Of a stretch of 64,000 nt of DNA, positions 59,983 to 64,000 are shown one piece after another (position 1 is the first letter of the stretch; each line of letters begins with the position of its first letter). Position numbers and translations under genes: made by a program. The stretch is from Virgibacillus_F sp049310925 (GTDB lineage: Bacteria > Bacillota > Bacilli > Bacillales > Amphibacillaceae): positions 1 to 64,000 of the forward strand of contig NZ_JBMERP010000003.1 of the NCBI RefSeq assembly GCF_049310925.1. Direction: 5' to 3'. Under the pieces are notes generated by a model. The model worked only from the letters and a program-made list of their open reading frames with translations. It was not told the origin of the DNA and searched no databases.

Positions 59983-61767
59983 ATGAGCGAAACAAGAGAG
60001 AAAATTTTTAAGGGTGGGGCATTTTTAATAGAGGATATTACTGCAGACGATGTGATCACACCTGAGGATTTTACTGATGAACACAAGATGATTGCTAAAA
60101 CAACTGAAGACTTTGTAAGTGGAGAAGTCTTGCCGAAAGTTGAGAACTTAGAAAACCATGAATTTGAATACTCAGTAGAATTATTAAAGAAAGCAGGCGA
60201 GCTAGGCTTATTGGGTGCTGATATACCTGAAGAGTACGGTGGTTTGGCTTTAGATAAAATCAGCTCATCATTAATAACTGAGAAATTTTCGCGTGCTGGT
60301 GGATTCTCTGTAACACATGGAGCACATGTAGGGATAGGAACACTACCGATTGTATTTTTCGGAAATGACGCTCAAAAAGAAAAATATTTACCTAAGCTTG
60401 CAACCGGAGAACTACTGGCTGCTTATGCATTAACAGAGCCAAGTTCAGGTTCGGATGCACTAGGTGCCAAAACTACTGCTAAACTAAATGAGGCAGGAAC
60501 GCACTATATCTTGAATGGTGAGAAACAGTGGATTACGAACTCTGCATTTGCTGATGTGTTTGTTGTTTATGCAAAAATTGATGGAGAACATTTCACTGCA
60601 TTTATCGTAGAACGTGAATTTCCTGGCGTTTCCACAGGACCTGAAGAAAAGAAAATGGGTATTAAGAGTTCATCCACCCGTACATTGATTCTGGAGGATG
60701 CTGAAGTACCAGTTGAAAACCTGTTAGGCGAAAAAGGCCGTGGACATGTAATTGCCTTTAATATTCTAAACGTGGGCCGTTACAAGCTTGCAATCGGTGG
60801 AGTAGGCGGATCAAAGCGTGGTATTGAGGTTGCTACTAAATACGTAAACCAGCGTAAACAGTTCAATACACCAATTTCAAGCTTTACACTTACACAGGAA
60901 AAACTAGCTACCATGGCCGCTAGAACATATGCGAATGAAAGTGCTGTTTATCGTACAGTAGGCTTATTCGAGCAACGTATGGGTGCATTAACAGATGAGC
61001 AACTTAAAGATGGTCGTGAGGTTGCGGGTGCAATTGCTGAATATCAAATTGAATGTTCAATGAATAAATATACTGCAACAGAATGTTTGGATTATGTGGC
61101 TGATGAGGCTGTACAACTTCATGGAGGATATGGCTTCATGGAAGAATATGAAGTTGCACGTATGTACCGTGACTCACGAATTAACCGCATTTTTGAGGGA
61201 ACAAATGAAATCAACCGTCTAATCGTACCAGGAACATTGTTGAAAAAAGCAATGAAAGGTGAGTTGCCATTACTTCAAAAAGCACAGAGCTTACAAGAAG
61301 AATTAATGATGATGATGCCAGAAGAAGTGGGTACAGAAACACTTGAACAAGAAAAATATCTACTAAGAAACGCTAAGAAAATGGTATTGCTTGGAGCGGG
61401 TCTTGCTGCACAAACATATATGAAAAAGCTGGAAAATGAGCAAGAAATTCTTGTTAACCTAGCGGATATGACCGCAGAAGTCTACAATATGGAATCTGCA
61501 ATTCTTCGTACTGAAAAAGCAATTAATAAAACAGGCGAAGAGAAAAACAAACAAAAACTTCTTTATACACAAGTTTATGTACAAGAAGCATTTAACCGAG
61601 TTGAGGCCGATGCAAAAGAAACATTAATTGCAATTGAATCTGGTGACAACCTACGGATGATGCTTTCGTCATTACGCAAGTTAACACGTCATACACCAAC
61701 AAATGTTATTGCGAAGAAACGTGAAATCGCTGCAACAATCATTAAAGAAGAACGTTATGTAGTATAA
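59983..61767 (+). CDS. fadE: acyl-CoA dehydrogenase FadE
   Basis: This FAD enzyme starts beta-oxidation by making the trans-2-enoyl-CoA. At 594 residues it is the longer FadE form with a C-terminal helical extension (about 430-594). Visible are YALTEPSSGSDALGAKTTA, the flavin segment WITNSAFADVFVV, GRGHVIAFNILNVGRYKLA, and EYQIECSMNKYTATECLDYVADEAVQLHGGYGFMEEYEVARMYRDSRINRIFEGTNEINR, where the catalytic Glu is in the last stretch. The ATG follows GAAGGGGA. It is the last gene of the operon. Confidence 0.96.
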   Translation: MSETREKIFKGGAFLIEDITADDVITPEDFTDEHKMIAKTTEDFVSGEVLPKVENLENHEFEYSVELLKKAGELGLLGADIPEEYGGLALDKISSSLITEKFSRAGGFSVTHGAHVGIGTLPIVFFGNDAQKEKYLPKLATGELLAAYALTEPSSGSDALGAKTTAKLNEAGTHYILNGEKQWITNSAFADVFVVYAKIDGEHFTAFIVEREFPGVSTGPEEKKMGIKSSSTRTLILEDAEVPVENLLGEKGRGHVIAFNILNVGRYKLAIGGVGGSKRGIEVATKYVNQRKQFNTPISSFTLTQEKLATMAARTYANESAVYRTVGLFEQRMGALTDEQLKDGREVAGAIAEYQIECSMNKYTATECLDYVADEAVQLHGGYGFMEEYEVARMYRDSRINRIFEGTNEINRLIVPGTLLKKAMKGELPLLQKAQSLQEELMMMMPEEVGTETLEQEKYLLRNAKKMVLLGAGLAAQTYMKKLENEQEILVNLADMTAEVYNMESAILRTEKAINKTGEEKNKQKLLYTQVYVQEAFNRVEADAKETLIAIESGDNLRMMLSSLRKLTRHTPTNVIAKKREIAATIIKEERYVV

Positions 61768-61781
61768 AAATATGGTTTAGA

Positions 61782-61810
61782 GCTGCAATCATCTGGTTGC
61801 AGCTTTTTTA
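61782..61810 (+). terminator. intrinsic terminator of fadNAE
   Basis: GCTGCAA (61782-61788) pairs with TTGCAGC (61797-61803), followed by TTTTTT. Confidence 0.9.
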
Positions 61811-61871
61811 CACGTAAAGGCTACAAATTAGAATTGACGAATTCGGGGTTTTTCTACTGACTTTCTTAGGA

Positions 61872-61925
61872 GTAAGGAAAGTATAAAAAATTTCCTTTCT
61901 CCATAAGTACAACCAAGGTTTTCTA
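61872..61925 (+). repeat. short dispersed repeat, copy 4 (degenerate)
   Basis: AGTAAGGAAAGTATAAAAAA-TTTCCTTTCT-CCATAAGTACAACCAAGG follows the same order as copy 3 but with several substitutions; the GCTTGG hairpin is lost. Confidence 0.55.
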
Positions 61926-61932
61926 CTAATAA

Positions 61933-62283
61933 GGCTGTTTTCAAAAAGATAGTTGTTTTGACACAAAATGTATAAACTACGACGTAATTTATCGCTAGAT
62001 TGATTTCCGCTACGGGCAGTCGCTTTCCGCGGGCACGGCTTCAGACTCCTCGCGGGAAACCACCGCTGCGGGGTCTTCAGACACGTGCTGTTCCCGCAGG
62101 AGTCGACTGCCCTCCGCTCCAATCAGTAAGATTAGATGAATGACCGCTTGTTAAGTACTACGACAGCGAAGGAAATACACGAAGCCTCCCGCGGAAAGCG
62201 TAGTGTATTTCCGCAGCGGTACATTACGTCGCAGTATGTATCAACTGCAAAGCTTAAAGTGCAACAAACTTACGAAAAGAGCC
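61933..62283 (+). repeat. modular TIR element, copy E (mixed modules)
   Basis: The left end GGCTGTTTTCAAAAAG ... TTGTTTTGACACAAAATG is followed by TATAAACTACGACGTAA. The right end TTACGTCGCAGTATGTATC precedes GTGCAACAAACTTACGAAAAGAGCC; the outer GGCTNTTTTC is inverted at both ends. The left module is bounded by GGGCAGTCGCTTTCC and GGAGTCGACTGCCC (as the right module of copy C, inverted). The right module resembles the left module of copy C (AGCGAAGGAAATACACGAAG). Confidence 0.82.
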
Positions 62284-62367
62284 TATAATTAAAACAATTC
62301 TTTCGACCATCAAGTACAATTTTGCTATAATAAATAGGCAGTAATTGAAATGTTTGGGGGAATGCTT

Positions 62368-62724
62368 GTGGCTTTAACATTTTATTGGTATCCTAATTGT
62401 GGCACTTGCAAGAAAGCGAAGAAATGGCTAGATGATCACAATATCGATTATACTAGTGTACATATTGTTGACCATACACCTTCAGAACAGGATATTTTAG
62501 ATTTGATGAACAAAAGTGACCTTCCTGCTAAGAAGTTTTTCAACACTAGTGGGAAAAGTTATCGGGAAAAAAATATCAAGGATGAAATCAGCGGTGCATC
62601 TGACGAGGAAATGGCCAAAATTTTAGCTTCTGATGGTATGTTAATAAAACGACCAATTACCACAGATGGCAAAAAGGTTACAATTGGATTTAAAGAAGAC
62701 ATCTTTAATCATACATGGCATTAG
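62368..62724 (+). CDS. ArsC/Spx-family protein (YusI-like)
   Basis: This 118-residue thioredoxin-fold protein begins ALTFYWYPNCGTCKKAKKWL with a CGTC pair at about residues 11-14. It ends with the KRPITTDGKKVTIGFKEDIF pattern of the ArsC/Spx superfamily (the Arg-Pro ahead of the last helix). The B. subtilis yusI gene also lies between fadE and gcvH. It may act as a thiol oxidoreductase or as a regulator like MgsR; arsenate reduction is not assured. The GTG at 62368, 7 nt after GGGGGA, matches the family N-terminus; an ATG six codons upstream overlaps that site. Confidence 0.88.
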   Translation: MALTFYWYPNCGTCKKAKKWLDDHNIDYTSVHIVDHTPSEQDILDLMNKSDLPAKKFFNTSGKSYREKNIKDEISGASDEEMAKILASDGMLIKRPITTDGKKVTIGFKEDIFNHTWH

Positions 62725-62754
62725 GAACCAGAACTTATTATCGGAGGGATTTTA

Positions 62755-63138
62755 ATGAGCTTACCAAAAGACTTATTGTATTCAGAGGAACATGAATGGG
62801 TAAAAAAAGAAGATGGAAAGGTGCGAATTGGAATTACAGATTTTGCACAATCAGAACTAGGTGATATCGTATTTGTAGAACTCCCAGAAGTTGGGGACGA
62901 CATAGAAGCTGATGAACCTTTTGGTAGTGTTGAATCAGTTAAAACCGTTTCTGAACTATACGCTCCTGTAAGTGGAAAAGTTGTTGAAATCAACGAAGAT
63001 TTAGAAGATAGCCCAGAGTTCGTTAATGAGTCTCCATATGAAAAAGCATGGATGGTAGTAGTAGAACTATCAAATGAATCAGAATTAAATGAATTGCTAA
63101 CTGCTGAAAAATACGAAGCAGTAATTGAAGAAGATTAA
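62755..63138 (+). CDS. gcvH: glycine cleavage system H protein
   Basis: GcvH carries the aminomethyl group on a lipoyl arm and in Bacillus also relays lipoyl groups to other enzymes. It has 127 residues, with the lipoylated Lys in ESVKTVSELYAPVSG (about 63). The surrounding YSEEHEWVKKEDGKVRIGITDFAQ and NESPYEKAWMVVVEL are standard. The start has CGGAGGG. The gcvT and gcvP genes are not here, consistent with a separate lipoyl-relay role. Confidence 0.96.
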   Translation: MSLPKDLLYSEEHEWVKKEDGKVRIGITDFAQSELGDIVFVELPEVGDDIEADEPFGSVESVKTVSELYAPVSGKVVEINEDLEDSPEFVNESPYEKAWMVVVELSNESELNELLTAEKYEAVIEED

Positions 63139-63160
63139 TATAATTAAACAATAATTATTA

Positions 63161-63204
63161 AAGGCTGACTGGCTCCTTGCTTAAAAAGGTGTATAGTCAG
63201 CCTT
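63161..63204 (+). terminator. intrinsic terminator after gcvH
   Basis: AAGGCTGACT (63161-63170) pairs with AGTCAGCCTT (63195-63204), followed by ATTATC. Confidence 0.75.
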
Positions 63205-63265
63205 ATTATCATCATATTAATATAGTATGAAAGTTTTGGCTTGATTTCATGAGGAGTGATATGTC

Positions 63266-63625
63266 ATGATAACACCTGAATCTGAAAAAGTAATTATTGT
63301 TGAAGGATTAACTGATAAGAAGCAGATTGAAAAGATAATCAGCGAACCAATTACGATTATCTGTACAAACGGGACTCTTGGGGTAGCGAAATTTGATGAG
63401 ATGTTAGACACATATGATTTATATAACAAAGAAGTTTTTATTCTTGCAGATGAAGATGCTGCTGGTATAAAGCTTCGTAAGCAATTATCTCGTGAACTCC
63501 CGCATGCTGAGCATATTCATGTGAGCAGTGAGTATCGTGAAGTAGCCACAACTCCAAGATCGATTCTTGCGATAGGATTAATAAACAAAAGAATTGATGT
63601 TAATCCTATCTATTTAACTATGTGA
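63266..63625 (+). CDS. TOPRIM-domain protein (YusF-like)
   Basis: This 119-residue single-domain TOPRIM protein has the catalytic Glu in IIVEGLTDKKQIEKI and the DxD in FILADEDAAGIKLRKQL. It resembles the small RNase M5-like TOPRIM proteins; B. subtilis yusF has this place after gcvH. A nuclease activity is plausible but unshown. The start follows GAGGAGTGAT. The thioredoxin-like gene follows after 13 nt. Confidence 0.88.
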   Translation: MITPESEKVIIVEGLTDKKQIEKIISEPITIICTNGTLGVAKFDEMLDTYDLYNKEVFILADEDAAGIKLRKQLSRELPHAEHIHVSSEYREVATTPRSILAIGLINKRIDVNPIYLTM

Positions 63626-63638
63626 TTAGGTGATAGTA

Positions 63639-63950
63639 ATGCAACCAATAACAGATAAAGTGTTACAGCAAGATCATTTTTTGTTGTATATTTATACCCC
63701 TTTTTGTGGTACGTGTCACTTAGCTAAAACAATGCTAAACAAAATTGAATCAGTCCATAAAGAGGATATTTTTTTCGAAATGAATGCATCCGTACATCCT
63801 GAATTCATGCAGGAAGTGCAGGTTGAAAGTGTTCCATGTCTATTGGTAGTTGACCAAAGTCAGGTTAAAGAAAAGATATATGCATTTCGATCAATAGCTA
63901 ATATATATAGCTATTTAGTAAAATATGAGCCACAGCTTTTCGCGACCTGA
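63639..63950 (+). CDS. thioredoxin family protein (YusE-like)
   Basis: This is a 103-residue thioredoxin fold with the active site TPFCGTCHLAKTML (CGTC, about 28-31) and the cis-Pro in VESVPCLLVVDQ. It lacks a signal peptide, so it is a cytosolic thiol reductant. I chose the ATG at 63639, 6 nt after AGGTGA, rather than the GTG three codons earlier. It is probably cotranscribed with the TOPRIM gene. Confidence 0.9.
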   Translation: MQPITDKVLQQDHFLLYIYTPFCGTCHLAKTMLNKIESVHKEDIFFEMNASVHPEFMQEVQVESVPCLLVVDQSQVKEKIYAFRSIANIYSYLVKYEPQLFAT

Positions 63951-63959
63951 TTTTTTATG

Positions 63960-63988
63960 TTGACAGACCTTTAAACAGGTGGTAGGAT
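63960..63988 (+). promoter_or_regulatory. promoter at the right edge
   Basis: TTGACA (63960-63965) and TAGGAT (63983-63988) are spaced 17 nt apart. It would drive the next gene beyond the window; the final 12 bases are too short to assign. Confidence 0.5.
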
Positions 63989-64000
63989 ATGATTTATACT

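Noticed and set aside
61808..62122. 104-residue frame on the minus strand
   Set aside because: It runs from repeat copy E through the degenerate short repeat into the fadE terminator; no ribosome binding site.
1..64000. CRISPR arrays, prophage or insertion sequences with transposase
   Set aside because: No regularly spaced direct repeats, phage structural genes or transposase frames were found on either strand.

Overview
The window looks like chromosome of a low-GC, Gram-positive, halotolerant member of the Bacillaceae (Oceanobacillus / Virgibacillus / Lentibacillus type; the genus is an inference). Grounds: AT-rich DNA, strong AGGAGG-type ribosome binding sites with many TTG/GTG starts, B. 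subtilis-like gene orders (pgk-tpiA-gpmI-eno; secG-est-rnr-smpB-ssrA; the lia cluster; fadNAE followed by the yusI-gcvH-yusF-yusE group), a BCCT osmolyte transporter, and Zur- and FadR-type operators.

Layout. 1-5.1 kb: lower glycolysis operon. 5.2-6.9 kb: a long intergenic repeat element, a dead nitroreductase gene and a compact type I toxin-antitoxin locus. 6.9-9.7 kb (minus): ptsI without ptsH, and a lipase-like hydrolase. 9.8-17.9 kb: protein export, RNA decay and ribosome rescue (secG, esterase, rnr, ZIP transporter, smpB, ssrA, prfC). The tmRNA gene ssrA is split in its T-loop by a group I intron of about 275 nt, and a free-standing LAGLIDADG endonuclease gene lies just outside it on the other strand. 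18-24.2 kb: M42 peptidase, hydrolase, luciferase-like oxidoreductase, threonine aldolase, DedA and UppP. 24.3-33 kb: a probable copper / thiol-redox island (Csp-like Cys-rich protein, CcdA, a beta-propeller membrane protein, an OmpR-type two-component system, small membrane proteins, DUF4396, a cupredoxin), with a shared promoter/operator pattern that I propose is the regulon of its two-component system. 33-36.7 kb: lia envelope-stress cluster with liaS interrupted by TGA. 36.8-39.9 kb: glyoxylate bypass (aceB, aceA) preceded by a 31-residue zinc ribbon. 40-49.7 kb: transport and envelope genes, including corA broken by TAA, an M23 hydrolase, a BCCT transporter, a CNNM/CorC protein and an SMR pair, then a VLRF1-type release factor. 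50.3-54.2 kb (minus): zinc uptake operon znuA-znuC-znuB-zur with two fluoride channel genes at its tail, under tandem Zur boxes. 54.2-55 kb: copA remnant and copZ. 55.2-61.8 kb: proline dehydrogenase and fatty-acid beta-oxidation (fadN-fadA-fadE, FadR box). 62-64 kb: ArsC/Spx-like protein, gcvH, a TOPRIM protein and a thioredoxin-like protein.

Two dispersed repeat families stand out. The first is a 350-470 bp element with long imperfect terminal inverted repeats and two exchangeable hairpin modules (five copies near 5.2, 30.8, 43.8, 49.8 and 61.9 kb). The second is a 45-75 bp element containing the core TGCATAAGTGCAACTA (four copies, one degenerate). Five genes are broken by one or a few point changes or are decayed remnants: nitroreductase, a Met-rich secreted protein, liaS, corA and copA. 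The tmRNA intron with its neighbouring endonuclease and the type I toxin-antitoxin locus are the most interesting systems here.
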